DNA from: Lachnospiraceae bacterium UBA2864
GTDB lineage: Bacteria > Bacillota > Clostridia > Lachnospirales > Lachnospiraceae
Length of the DNA stretch: 38,241 nt
NCBI GenBank assembly: GCA_002350525.1
Contig: DEFA01000016.1
Span: 60,164 to 98,404, forward strand
Direction: 5' to 3'
Below the pieces are notes generated by a model. The model was not told the origin of the DNA and ran no database searches. It saw only the letters and a list, made by a program, of their open reading frames with translations. A program made the translations under genes and the position numbers. Below are positions 16,184-24,816 of this stretch, piece by piece. Each line of letters starts with the position of its first letter. The stretch's first letter is position 1.

Positions 16184-17647
16184 ATGGATCTGAGGAGATT
16201 CTGCACGGGTAAGAGAATGAGCGGTCTTCCACTCGGAAGTGCAGCAGTAATCTTCCTTACGGGAGTAATCTGTCTTACCGTGCTGCCATATCATATATAC
16301 ATAGAGGGAGCGGGAGTTGCCTGGATATATGCAGGCATTTTTGTTGTACTTCAGATAGCATACGGCGCACTTTCGTTCAGGCTGATGAGATATGCACGTA
16401 AGAACCCGGGAATGTATACGATACCGTCTTATTTTAAAGTCAGATTCGGGCTCGGTGAACCGTTCAGATTTATACTAGCAGTACTGTATTCGGTACTGCT
16501 TCTTATAGTCTTTTCCTGTATATTATCGAGCTTCGGCCGGATAATATCGAGATTTGATGTCGGAAATTATATTATATGCGTTATCATAATCGCATCGATA
16601 GCGCTTCTTTCGGTAACCTGTTTCGGCTTCGGTCTTCTTGCTAAGGCGGCCGTTCCGGCAGCGGCAGTGCTGGCACTTACCATATGCGGGATAGTAGCAT
16701 ATTCCGTTGTAAAGATGGGCCTCGGAACAATCGTAAGAAATACTATCTGGAGTGATATTCAGGGAAGCGTAAGCGATTATATCAACGTTATGATGAAGGG
16801 ACAGAGATATCTGTATCCCGAAGAAATCGTGCAGTACATATCATATGGACTTATTGTATTCGGTTTTATTCCTCTTCTGTCGGTATTTATAGCATCTCCG
16901 ACAGCCAGAATGGTTAAGAGGGGAAGAAGAACTACAGCGATAATCAGTATTATCGTATTTGTTGGAGCATCATTTTTCGGAGGAATAAGCAGAGCACTTC
17001 TTTATCCTATGGATACACATAATTCAGCTTCGGATTATATGTATGCGATCGCATTTAAGCTCTTCAGAGGTGATGTGATCCATAACATTTTAGGTGTGGG
17101 ATATGTTACATCTATGATTCTCGTGATAGTAACGGTAAGCGGTATACTTCTTAACGTGATCGTTGGAATGGTGGCATCCGATATACTGGCACCGATATTC
17201 ATCAGGAAGCCGAAGAATTCCGAAGAAAGACATAAGAAAGAACAGCTGCTTATAATTCTTGTCAGTATATTTGTGACAGGGCTTGCAGCATTCATCGCAT
17301 GCGGAATAAGGATTGAAGTCCATCTTCTTACTTTCGTGATCGTAATAATATGCGGAATCATAACCGGACCGGCTATGATAGTTTCTCTTTATAAGAAGAA
17401 AATGTCGGGAGAGGGACTTGCGGCCGGAATGCTGGCGGGACTTATAGTATATCTCGGACTTGAGAATATAAATGTGATACCGTCCAAAACGGGGATGATC
17501 TCTGTTGGAAAATACATAGGAATAGGATCCATAATACCTGCATTTGTGATAAGTCTGGCAGTGATAATGATCGTAAGCAGATTTACATATAAAGAAGATA
17601 AGAACAGGGAAAATATGTTCGAAGAGGTAAAGAACAGGATTGTGTAG
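16184..17647 (+). CDS. Sodium:solute symporter family (SSS) membrane transporter, substrate unknown
   Basis: A 487-residue integral membrane protein with about 12 predicted helices (for example ~19-38, 43-63, 98-122, 129-150, 153-176, 217-240, 250-275, 305-332, 350-372, 378-400, 407-425, 437-465). The segment MYTIPSYFKVRFG resembles the YTLPE-F-RFG region after helix 2 in the SSS/PutP family. The loop SPTARMVKRGRRTT, followed by GGISRALLYP, also fits. I cannot assign the substrate. It starts 15 nt after thiN, so it is probably in the same operon. A link to thiamine uptake is only a guess from position, since known thiamine transporters belong to other families. A hairpin at 17688 closes the unit. 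Confidence 0.75.
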   Translation: MDLRRFCTGKRMSGLPLGSAAVIFLTGVICLTVLPYHIYIEGAGVAWIYAGIFVVLQIAYGALSFRLMRYARKNPGMYTIPSYFKVRFGLGEPFRFILAVLYSVLLLIVFSCILSSFGRIISRFDVGNYIICVIIIASIALLSVTCFGFGLLAKAAVPAAAVLALTICGIVAYSVVKMGLGTIVRNTIWSDIQGSVSDYINVMMKGQRYLYPEEIVQYISYGLIVFGFIPLLSVFIASPTARMVKRGRRTTAIISIIVFVGASFFGGISRALLYPMDTHNSASDYMYAIAFKLFRGDVIHNILGVGYVTSMILVIVTVSGILLNVIVGMVASDILAPIFIRKPKNSEERHKKEQLLIILVSIFVTGLAAFIACGIRIEVHLLTFVIVIICGIITGPAMIVSLYKKKMSGEGLAAGMLAGLIVYLGLENINVIPSKTGMISVGKYIGIGSIIPAFVISLAVIMIVSRFTYKEDKNRENMFEEVKNRIV

Positions 17648-17687
17648 AAATATTGAAACTCTTTATGAGGTGCTTCAAAATAAAGCG

Positions 17688-17713
17688 AGCCCTCTGTTCC
17701 GAACCAGAGGGCT
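17688..17713 (+). terminator. Probable terminator hairpin after the SSS transporter gene
   Basis: AGCCCTCTG (17688-17696) pairs perfectly with CAGAGGGCT (17705-17713) around TTCCGAAC. There is no T-run on the plus side. The minus-strand version is followed by a T-rich stretch but no gene faces it. It ends the long murE-to-transporter run. Confidence 0.6.
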
Positions 17714-17729
17714 TCGTAAGTATACACTA

Positions 17730-17836
17730 TTCATAAGGTGAGAGAGTTATGAAAAATCTATAATGTGAATATAAACCTTAAATATGAACAAACTATTAAC
17801 AAATTTATAATTTAATGTAAATATTTTTATGTAAAT
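17730..17836. repeat. Inverted and direct repeats upstream of the bactofilin promoter
   Basis: The 230-nt gap before the bactofilin promoter is AT-rich and has no gene. It contains a perfect inverted repeat TTCATAA (17730-17736)/TTATGAA (17747-17753). It also has a direct repeat ATGTAAAT at 17815-17822 and 17829-17836, 14 bp apart, with a one-mismatch relative TAATGTGAAT at 17761-17770. These could be regulator-binding sites (inference). Confidence 0.4.
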
Positions 17837-17885
17837 CTCTGATTTGGGGCGATATATAGCCGATTTAGTGCGAAAAGAGATGTTT

Positions 17886-17915
17886 TTGCACAAGATGTAT
17901 GAAGTGTGTTATACT
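17886..17915 (+). promoter_or_regulatory. Promoter of the bactofilin-pyrH operon
   Basis: TTGCAC (17886-17891), 18-bp spacer, TATACT (17910-17915). Transcription would start near 17922, giving a short leader before the TAAGGAGA ribosome site and the ATG at 17945. Confidence 0.7.
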
Positions 17916-17944
17916 TATCAGACAGAGCCGTAAGGAGAATAGCT

Positions 17945-19648
17945 ATGGGATTTTTAAAGGATTTTAAAAGAGATTTTGCTCAGGCTGTTAATGAATTGAT
18001 GCCGGAAAGTGAGTCCAGATCAAAAAAGAAAAAAGGAGAACAGTCCGTATCCGATTGGGTAGAAGAGGAAGGATTTGTTCAGGAAGAAGCACCGGCTGCC
18101 GAGATTCCGGATATTCCGGGAGGAAAGGATGCGATGTCGGAAGCGGTTCTCAGAGAAGAGGCGGACAGACTGCGTGAAGAACTCGGAAGAAATATAGATG
18201 CGGAAGCTATTCGTGCGAGCGAAGAGATAGAAGCTGAGATAGATAATATGCCGGATGCGGGAGATGACTGGTCATCTGATGATTATGATGATGACGACAT
18301 GGACAGTGCATTTGCAGATGAACTTGAGAATATAGAGCGCATGCAGGAAACGGATGAAATACCTGAAGTGACATCGGAAAGTCCGGAAGCAGAGGCGGAA
18401 GAGCGACCTGCTGGCGAGACGCAGGTTACCGAAGAAAGTGTAGAGAAGACAGAAGTACCTGAAGAATTGACTGAATCAGTTATGGAAGAGGTTAAGACAA
18501 TTTCTGACGAGGAGAAAACGGAATCCGAAAATATCGCTGAAACTGTCGAGATGGTAAGTGAAATATCTGAAGAAAGCGAAATATCCGAAGAGGATAAGCT
18601 TGAAGCTGAAAGGGTTGCGAACGAAGTCGCTATGGCCGAGGAAGAGAGACTTATCGAGGAAGAACGTCTTGCCGCAGCAAAACAGCATGCCGATGAGGAA
18701 GCTGAGTTAAAGAGGCTGGCTGCCGAAGAAGAGAAGAAGGCCGAAGAAAAAACAGAGGAAAAAGCCGAAGAGAAGAAGGCTGAGGAGAAGAAGACAAAGA
18801 GACGCAGCAAAGCAGTTGCGAAGAGCGATACAGCGGCGTCTAAGACAAAAACCAGAAAGGCTAAGGAGGAAGACAGAATGCCTGATTTAGAAACTGAGAT
18901 CAGCAGAAACGATGCATATGCCGGATTATCGGAAGATACAACATATATTACCGCAAAGACTGTAATAGTCGGAAATATCGAAACCGAAGATGATATAGAT
19001 GTTATGGGCAGGGTTGAAGGTGATGTTAACTGTAAGGGCAAGCTTATAATCGGAGGTCGTGTAAACGGTAATATAAGAGTGACCGAATTATATGCACATC
19101 AGGCTCATATCGCCGGAGAGATTTTTGCGGAAGGAAGTGTAAAGATCGGAGCCGGAACCATATCTGTGGGCAACATTTCAGCTGAATCGGCAGTTATAGC
19201 CGGAGCCGTAAAGGGCGACGTTGATGTAAGAGAGCAGGTTATAGTTGATTCATCGGCTGTTGTAGTCGGTAATATAAGATCCAAGTCAATCCAGGTTAAT
19301 GCGGGTGCTATTGTAGATGGTATGTGCCAGCAGGTTTACTCCGATGTGAATGTTGACAAGTTCTTTGATGAAGAGATAGAGGATCTTGACGGAACGGTTG
19401 ACGCTAAGGCCGAGATTGATGAAGAAGCCGGTTCAGGCATAAGTATTACACCTGTTGATGAGGTAACGGATGCAGAGGAAGTTTCCGAGAGAATAGCAGG
19501 TCATGACAGCAGTCTTACCGAGCTTGAAAGCATCGATTCCGTTACAGCCGAAGATGAAATAGAAGCTGAATTCGATAAGAGTTCATCGGGACATCATAAT
19601 CAGGGCAAAAACAGAAATAAGAATTCCAGAAAGAACACCAGAAGATAA
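17945..19648 (+). CDS. Large bactofilin (polymer-forming cytoskeletal protein) with long acidic coiled-coil N-terminus
   Basis: 567 residues from the ATG at 17945, which has TAAGGAGA 7 nt upstream; an upstream GTG lies inside the promoter and was rejected. Residues ~331-465 form a bactofilin beta-helix: repeated short strands such as VIVGNIETEDDIDVMG, GRVEGDVNCKGKLIIGG and AVIAGAVKGDVDV. Most bactofilins are only 100-250 residues. Here the domain is preceded by ~330 residues: an amphipathic start (MGFLKDFKRDFAQAVNELM, a possible membrane-targeting helix), a Glu/Asp-rich region, an Ala/Glu/Lys coiled coil (~215-285) and a Lys/Arg patch (~281-310). An acidic stretch and a basic, Asn-rich tail follow the domain. 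Bactofilins polymerise without nucleotide and localise envelope enzymes. It is first in a unit with pyrH, frr, uppS and cdsA, with no terminator before pyrH. Confidence 0.88.
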   Translation: MGFLKDFKRDFAQAVNELMPESESRSKKKKGEQSVSDWVEEEGFVQEEAPAAEIPDIPGGKDAMSEAVLREEADRLREELGRNIDAEAIRASEEIEAEIDNMPDAGDDWSSDDYDDDDMDSAFADELENIERMQETDEIPEVTSESPEAEAEERPAGETQVTEESVEKTEVPEELTESVMEEVKTISDEEKTESENIAETVEMVSEISEESEISEEDKLEAERVANEVAMAEEERLIEEERLAAAKQHADEEAELKRLAAEEEKKAEEKTEEKAEEKKAEEKKTKRRSKAVAKSDTAASKTKTRKAKEEDRMPDLETEISRNDAYAGLSEDTTYITAKTVIVGNIETEDDIDVMGRVEGDVNCKGKLIIGGRVNGNIRVTELYAHQAHIAGEIFAEGSVKIGAGTISVGNISAESAVIAGAVKGDVDVREQVIVDSSAVVVGNIRSKSIQVNAGAIVDGMCQQVYSDVNVDKFFDEEIEDLDGTVDAKAEIDEEAGSGISITPVDEVTDAEEVSERIAGHDSSLTELESIDSVTAEDEIEAEFDKSSSGHHNQGKNRNKNSRKNTRR

Positions 19649-19693
19649 ACCAGGAGTTCATGGAATAACATATATATTTAGAGGAGACAGGAA

Positions 19694-20395
19694 ATGGCTT
19701 ATAAGAGAATATGCCTCAAGTTAAGCGGAGAGGCACTGGCAGGAGAATCAGGAAAGGGCTTTTCGGAGTCTGAAGTAACCAAGGTTATGGCAGAGGTTAA
19801 GAAGGTTGTCGATATGGGTATTCAGGTCGGAATCGTTATCGGCGGCGGAAATTTCTGGAGAGGAAGATCCTCGGGAGATATGGACCGCGTTAAGGCGGAT
19901 CAGATCGGAATGCTTGCTACGGTTATGAACTGTATCTACGCTGCGGACGAACTCAGACAGCAGGGCGTTAAGTGCCATGTTATGACACCTTATGCGATCG
20001 GAGATGTAACCGAGCTTTATGTAAGAGATAAGGCAGTAGAATATATGGAAGCGGGAGAAGTTGTATTCTTCGGAGGAGGTACAAGCCATCCGTACTTCTC
20101 TACCGATATGGCAATTGTGCTTCGTGCAATCGAAGTACAGGCGGAAGCTATACTTTCCGCAAAATCAATCGACGGTGTATATGACAGCGATCCAATGAAG
20201 AATCCTGATGCCAAGAAGTTTGATGAGATGGAAATGTCGGAAATAGTGGCAAAGCAGCTTGGAGTTATAGATATAGCATCCGCAGTGCTCTGTATGGAGA
20301 ACAAGATGCCGATGATACTCTTCGGGCTGAGTGAAGAGAATTCAATCATGCGTGCCGTAAGCGGAGAGAAGATCGGCACAAAGATTAATGCATAA
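19694..20395 (+). CDS. pyrH: UMP kinase
   Basis: It phosphorylates UMP to UDP, feeding pyrimidine nucleotides and UDP-sugar precursors of the cell wall. An amino-acid-kinase fold of 233 residues. Motifs: RICLKLSGEALAG at the N-terminus, IGGGNFWRG for nucleotide binding, MLATVMNC and the VYDSDPMKNPDAKKF segment. GAGGAGA precedes the ATG. The pyrH-frr-uppS-cdsA-dxr order that follows is one of the most conserved in bacteria. Confidence 0.97.
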   Translation: MAYKRICLKLSGEALAGESGKGFSESEVTKVMAEVKKVVDMGIQVGIVIGGGNFWRGRSSGDMDRVKADQIGMLATVMNCIYAADELRQQGVKCHVMTPYAIGDVTELYVRDKAVEYMEAGEVVFFGGGTSHPYFSTDMAIVLRAIEVQAEAILSAKSIDGVYDSDPMKNPDAKKFDEMEMSEIVAKQLGVIDIASAVLCMENKMPMILFGLSEENSIMRAVSGEKIGTKINA

Positions 20396-20423
20396 GTGAA
20401 AGGTTTTAAGGAGGACGAGACAA

Positions 20424-20966
20424 ATGGTAGACTATAAGGAAAAAATGCAGAAGGCAATTGACGCACTTGGAACAGAGTTCGCATCTATTAGAGCAGGACG
20501 AGCTAATCCTCATGTGCTTGATAAACTCAGAGTTGATTATTACGGAACACCTACAAATATTCAGGGTGTTGCAAATGTATCTGTTCCGGATGCACGTACT
20601 CTTATGATCACTCCATGGGAAGCAAAGATGGTTAAGGATATTGAAAAAGCTATCCTTAATTCCGATCTCGGCATCACACCTAACAACGACGGTAAGAGCG
20701 TAATACTTAACTTCCCTGAACTTACAGAGGAAAGACGTAAGGAACTTGCAAAAGATATCAAGAAGAAGGCAGAGGGAGCAAAGGTTGCCATAAGAAATGT
20801 ACGTCGTGATGCCAACGAAGATATCAAGAAGCAGAGTAAAGCCGGAGATATATCCGAAGACCAGATGAAGGATGAGGAAGACAGCATCCAGAAGGCTACA
20901 GACAAGTTCATAGCTGAAATCGATAAGATGGTTGAAGTTAAGACTAAGGAGCTTATGACAGTATAA
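20424..20966 (+). CDS. frr: Ribosome recycling factor
   Basis: It splits post-termination ribosomes together with EF-G. The 180 residues are within the usual 180-185 range. Three-helix-bundle signatures: EFASIRAGRANPHVLD, VDYYGTPTNIQGVANV, MITPWEAKM, DGKSVILNFPELTEERRKEL and AIRNVRRDANE. AAGGAGG precedes the ATG. It lies 28 nt after pyrH. Confidence 0.98.
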   Translation: MVDYKEKMQKAIDALGTEFASIRAGRANPHVLDKLRVDYYGTPTNIQGVANVSVPDARTLMITPWEAKMVKDIEKAILNSDLGITPNNDGKSVILNFPELTEERRKELAKDIKKKAEGAKVAIRNVRRDANEDIKKQSKAGDISEDQMKDEEDSIQKATDKFIAEIDKMVEVKTKELMTV

Positions 20967-20967
20967 T

Positions 20968-21708
20968 ATGGGTGTATTCATTGATGAAGTAAGAGAATTG
21001 GACAGGGAGCTCATCCCTGCCCATGTTGCCATAATTCTTGACGGTAACGGACGATGGGCCAAGAAGAGACATATGCCGCGTAATTTTGGACATAAAGCAG
21101 GAGCGGATACTTTGGAAACTATATGTGACGATGCATGGGATCTCGGGATTAAGTATCTTACGGTATATGCTTTTTCGACGGAAAACTGGAAAAGATCTGT
21201 AGAAGAGGTTAAAGGTATCATGACCATTCTCAGAAACTATCTGATAAATGCCATAGAACGTGCCAACAAGAATAATATGAGAGTCCGTGTTATCGGTGAA
21301 AGATCGAGACTCGATGAGGATATAAGATCTGCAATCGAACGTCTTGAAACTGCAACCGAGAATAATACAGGGCTTCAGTTTAATATTGCACTTAATTACG
21401 GCGGACGTGACGATATAACAAGAGCCGTGCGTTCTATCGCAGAGAAAGTTATGCAGGGAGATATTGATCCCAAAGATATTACGGAACAGATGATATCCGA
21501 CAGTCTTGATACTGCGGGAATGCCGGATCCGGATCTTCTTATCAGAACCAGCGGAGAGATAAGAATATCCAACTTTATGCCATGGCAGATATCTTATTCG
21601 GAGTTTTACTTCTGCGATACTTTATGGCCTGATTTTAACAAGGACGAGCTTGCAAAAGCCATCCTGTACTATGCAAAAAGAGACAGACGTTATGGTGGAG
21701 TAAAGTAA
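20968..21708 (+). CDS. uppS: Isoprenyl transferase (undecaprenyl diphosphate synthase)
   Basis: It builds the C55 undecaprenyl diphosphate carrier used for peptidoglycan and other wall polymers, by cis-addition of isopentenyl diphosphate. 246 residues. Motifs: HVAIILDGNGRWAKKR with the catalytic Asp, GHKAGADTLE, TVYAFSTENWKR, and the C-terminal LLIRTSGEIRISNFMPWQ with YSEFYF and LWPDF. It begins 2 nt after the frr stop; AAGGAG lies further upstream inside frr, so coupling is likely. Confidence 0.97.
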   Translation: MGVFIDEVRELDRELIPAHVAIILDGNGRWAKKRHMPRNFGHKAGADTLETICDDAWDLGIKYLTVYAFSTENWKRSVEEVKGIMTILRNYLINAIERANKNNMRVRVIGERSRLDEDIRSAIERLETATENNTGLQFNIALNYGGRDDITRAVRSIAEKVMQGDIDPKDITEQMISDSLDTAGMPDPDLLIRTSGEIRISNFMPWQISYSEFYFCDTLWPDFNKDELAKAILYYAKRDRRYGGVK

Positions 21709-22509
21709 ATGTTTTGGACCAGACTTATCAGTGGAATAGTGCTTATAATACTTGCTGTGATCACACTGTGGTTCGGCGGATATGTGACGGGAGTTGTGAC
21801 GATGCTTCTGTCACTTATTGGCGTTTTTGAACTTATGAGAGTATATAAGGTTGAACAGAAGATTCCCGGTATAATTGCATATATCTGGACGGTTCTTTAC
21901 TATGTCATTCTTATGGCTGGGCGTAAAGAATTTATCATGCCTGTTCTCGTTACTTATATGCTTATGGTACTTGCAATATATGTATTTACATTTCCGAAGT
22001 ATCATGACAAGGAGATAATGGCTACATTTTTCAGCTTTTATTATGTCAGTGTTATGCTTTCTTATGTATATCAGCTCAGGACCATGGATGACGGGGGATA
22101 TTTTATAGTTCTTGTATTCCTTTGCTCGTGGGGCAATGATACACTTGCATACTGCTTCGGAAGACTGTTCGGAAAGCATAAGATGTCACCTGTTCTCAGT
22201 CCGAAGAAGAGTGTGGAAGGACTTGTAGGCGGCATACTCGGTGCCGGAGTACTCGGACTTCTGTACGGACTCTGGTTCAATCAGTATGTTCATGAGATAA
22301 ACAATCTCCCCGTTATATTCCTGGTGATCTGTGCAGTAGGTGCGTTACCTGCTGTAGTAGGAGATCTTGCGGCATCTGCCATTAAGAGGAATAACGAAGT
22401 AAAGGATTACGGAAAACTGATACCGGGACACGGCGGAGTTATGGACAGATTCGACAGTATGATATTTACGGCACCTATTATTTTCTATCTGATGCAGATA
22501 ATGCTGTAA
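21709..22509 (+). CDS. cdsA: Phosphatidate cytidylyltransferase
   Basis: It makes CDP-diacylglycerol from phosphatidic acid and CTP, the branch point of phospholipid synthesis, in the membrane. 266 residues with about seven hydrophobic segments. The family signature near the C-terminus is SAIKRNNEVKDYGKLIPGHGGVMDRFDS, preceded by SPKKSVEGLVGG. It starts right after the uppS stop. GGTGGAG just upstream, inside uppS, serves as ribosome site. Confidence 0.97.
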   Translation: MFWTRLISGIVLIILAVITLWFGGYVTGVVTMLLSLIGVFELMRVYKVEQKIPGIIAYIWTVLYYVILMAGRKEFIMPVLVTYMLMVLAIYVFTFPKYHDKEIMATFFSFYYVSVMLSYVYQLRTMDDGGYFIVLVFLCSWGNDTLAYCFGRLFGKHKMSPVLSPKKSVEGLVGGILGAGVLGLLYGLWFNQYVHEINNLPVIFLVICAVGALPAVVGDLAASAIKRNNEVKDYGKLIPGHGGVMDRFDSMIFTAPIIFYLMQIML

Positions 22510-22546
22510 AATTGTTAAGCAAGTAATATACATATTGGAGAATGAT

Positions 22547-23701
22547 ATGAAAAAAATAGCAATAATAGGTTCCACGGGATCTATAGGAACGCAGACACTT
22601 GAGGTTGTAAGACATAACCCGGATTTCAGTGTGGAGGCTCTCAGCTGCGGAAGAAATATAGATCTTCTCGAGGAACAGATCAGAGAGTTTAAGCCACGTC
22701 TTGCGGCTGTGGAATCCGAGGAAGACGCAAAGGAACTAAAATCCCGTCTCAGAGATATTGATATAACTATTGCTTCCGGAATGGAAGGACTGGTGGCTGT
22801 AGCCGGCTGTGAATATGTAGACACAGTGGTTACAGCTATTGTTGGAATGATAGGAGTAAGACCTACTCTTGCGGCTATCGAAGCCGGTAAGAATATAGCT
22901 CTTGCTAACAAGGAGACGCTGGTCACTGCCGGACATCTTGTTATGAAAAGAGCTGCAGAAAAGAATGTCAAGATACTTCCCGTGGACAGCGAGCATTCGG
23001 CTATATTTCAGTCTCTTCAGGGAAATGAAGAGAATAAGATCAGACGGATTCTTCTTACAGCATCGGGCGGCCCTTTCAGAGGGCGAACAAGGGATGAGCT
23101 CCGTGACGTAACGGTTCAGCAGGCACTTAATCATCCTAACTGGTCGATGGGGCCTAAAATTACCATCGACAGTGCTACAATGGTCAACAAAGGTCTGGAG
23201 ATAATAGAAGCGCACTGGCTGTTTGATGTATCTGCGGATATGATCGAAGTCGTGGTACAGCCCGAAAGTATCATTCATTCGGCTGTCGAATATGAGGACG
23301 GAGCGGTTATGGCACAGCTGGGAGTTCCGGATATGAAGCTCCCGATCCAGTATGCGCTAACATACCCGGAGAGACGTCCTATGCAGGGAGACAGACTGGA
23401 CTTTACAAAGCTCAGTGGTATAAATCTGTCGGTTCCTGACAGAGATACATTTAAGGGACTTGATTTTGCTTATAGGGCAAGCAGTATTGGCGGAAGTATG
23501 CCGACAGTACTTAATGCTGCGAATGAGTTCGCGGTCGCAAAGTTCCTAAAAGGCGACTGTAAGTTCCTCGATATCTATGACATCATAGAATATGCCATGG
23601 ATATGCATGAGGGAAAAGTTACGGAACATCCGTCGCTCGAAGATATTCTCGATACCGAGAAGTGGACGGACGAGATTCTGTTTTCAAAATTCGGAGAATA
23701 G
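22547..23701 (+). CDS. dxr: 1-deoxy-D-xylulose 5-phosphate reductoisomerase
   Basis: The second step of the MEP isoprenoid pathway, NADPH dependent. 384 residues from the ATG at 22547, chosen because TTGGAG lies 6 nt upstream and the next residues KKIAIIGSTGSIGTQ are the canonical start. Other motifs: ALANKETLV, PVDSEHSAIFQ, LTASGGPFRG, HPNWSMGPKITIDSATM, and GGSMPTVLNAANE. With ispG two genes downstream it supplies isoprenoid units used by UppS in the same operon. Confidence 0.97.
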   Translation: MKKIAIIGSTGSIGTQTLEVVRHNPDFSVEALSCGRNIDLLEEQIREFKPRLAAVESEEDAKELKSRLRDIDITIASGMEGLVAVAGCEYVDTVVTAIVGMIGVRPTLAAIEAGKNIALANKETLVTAGHLVMKRAAEKNVKILPVDSEHSAIFQSLQGNEENKIRRILLTASGGPFRGRTRDELRDVTVQQALNHPNWSMGPKITIDSATMVNKGLEIIEAHWLFDVSADMIEVVVQPESIIHSAVEYEDGAVMAQLGVPDMKLPIQYALTYPERRPMQGDRLDFTKLSGINLSVPDRDTFKGLDFAYRASSIGGSMPTVLNAANEFAVAKFLKGDCKFLDIYDIIEYAMDMHEGKVTEHPSLEDILDTEKWTDEILFSKFGE

Positions 23702-23702
23702 A

Positions 23703-23727
23703 TTTACCACAGGACGACCGTGGTAAA
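23703..23727 (+). other. Intercistronic hairpin between dxr and rseP
   Basis: TTTACCAC (23703-23710) and GTGGTAAA (23720-23727) form a perfect 8-bp stem with a 9-nt loop. It starts directly after the dxr stop and ends about 12 nt before the rseP start, next to its AGAGG ribosome site. No U-tract. It may affect rseP translation or mRNA processing (inference). Confidence 0.5.
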
Positions 23728-23739
23728 AAGAGGAAAATT

Positions 23740-24813
23740 ATGATCAGCGGATTACTTAAAGTATTGGTTATCATACTCATGTTCGGAATCATCGTATTCG
23801 TTCATGAGTTCGGACATTTCTTATTCGCAAAACTGAATAAGATAAAAGTAAATGAATTTGCAATCGGTATGGGACCGGCAATTGCAAAGTGGAAGAAGGG
23901 AGAGACTCAGTATTCGCTCAGATGTCTTCCGATCGGCGGTTACTGCCTTATGGAAGGAGAGGCAGAAGACTCAAAGGACGAGAATGCATTTAATAAGAAA
24001 TCAATTCCGGCAAGACTTTCGGTATGTTTTGCGGGCCCTTTTTTCAACTTTATCCTGGCCTTTCTTCTTTCAATAATCATAAGTCATTTCTATATGGTCG
24101 ATCCACCGGTGCTTTCGGAAGTATTGCCTGACAGTGCTGCTGCCGAGGCCGGACTCAGGGAAGGAGATACCATAGTAAAACTGAACGGTAGCAGGGTCTA
24201 TACATTCCGTGAGATAAGTGTTTTCAGAATGGTGAACGATCCGGCAAAACCTATTAAGGTTACTTACGAGAGAGACGGAAAGAATTATGATACGACTGTA
24301 GTGCTTAAGTTTGATGAGGAATCCCAGACTTATATGTTCGGTATAACGAGCATGGGACGGGAGGCAGAGAGCTTTTTGGAAGAACTCAAGTTCTCGGTAA
24401 TAGAAGTGAGATATCAGATCAAGACTACATTTATGTCTTTAAAAATGCTTTTTACGGGAAGAGCCTCGGCAAACGACCTTATGGGTCCGGTCGGTATAGG
24501 ACATGTAATGAGTGATGTGATAGACGAAGCTGCGGAGCAGTCGACACCGGAAACCAGAGCACTTAATGTATTTCTCAACATCATTAATTTCATGGTGCTT
24601 ATAAGTGCAAATCTCGGAGTTATGAATCTGCTTCCGATACCGGCTCTTGACGGAGGAAGAATCCTCTTTATTCTGGCTGAAGCAATAGTCGGAAAACCTA
24701 TACCTAGGGAGAAGGAAGCTATAGTAAACGGAATCGGTTTTATACTTCTCATGATCCTTATGGTATTCGTATTCTTTAATGATATTTCAAACCTGTTTAC
24801 GGGAGCAAAGTGA
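23740..24813 (+). CDS. rseP: RIP metalloprotease RseP (site-2 protease)
   Basis: An intramembrane zinc protease that cleaves anti-sigma factors and signal-peptide remnants. 357 residues from the ATG at 23740 (AGAGG upstream); a longer in-frame GTG inside dxr was rejected. The first helix contains HEFGH (residues 22-26), the zinc and catalytic site. A single PDZ domain (about 115-190) contains VLPDSAAAEAGLREGDTI. The second active-site motif is NLLPIPALDGGR (about 295-306) with the zinc-ligand Asp, and a final helix follows. Confidence 0.96.
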   Translation: MISGLLKVLVIILMFGIIVFVHEFGHFLFAKLNKIKVNEFAIGMGPAIAKWKKGETQYSLRCLPIGGYCLMEGEAEDSKDENAFNKKSIPARLSVCFAGPFFNFILAFLLSIIISHFYMVDPPVLSEVLPDSAAAEAGLREGDTIVKLNGSRVYTFREISVFRMVNDPAKPIKVTYERDGKNYDTTVVLKFDEESQTYMFGITSMGREAESFLEELKFSVIEVRYQIKTTFMSLKMLFTGRASANDLMGPVGIGHVMSDVIDEAAEQSTPETRALNVFLNIINFMVLISANLGVMNLLPIPALDGGRILFILAEAIVGKPIPREKEAIVNGIGFILLMILMVFVFFNDISNLFTGAK

Positions 24814-24816
24814 TAG

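Noticed and set aside
17906..17944. Upstream GTG start for the bactofilin
   Set aside because: It lies on the -10 box of the promoter and has no ribosome site; the ATG at 17945 has TAAGGAGA.
18283..19041. 252-residue open frame on the minus strand inside the bactofilin gene
   Set aside because: It is a Ser-rich mirror of the Glu/Asp/Ala-rich coding strand, a common artefact; no ribosome site or family resemblance.
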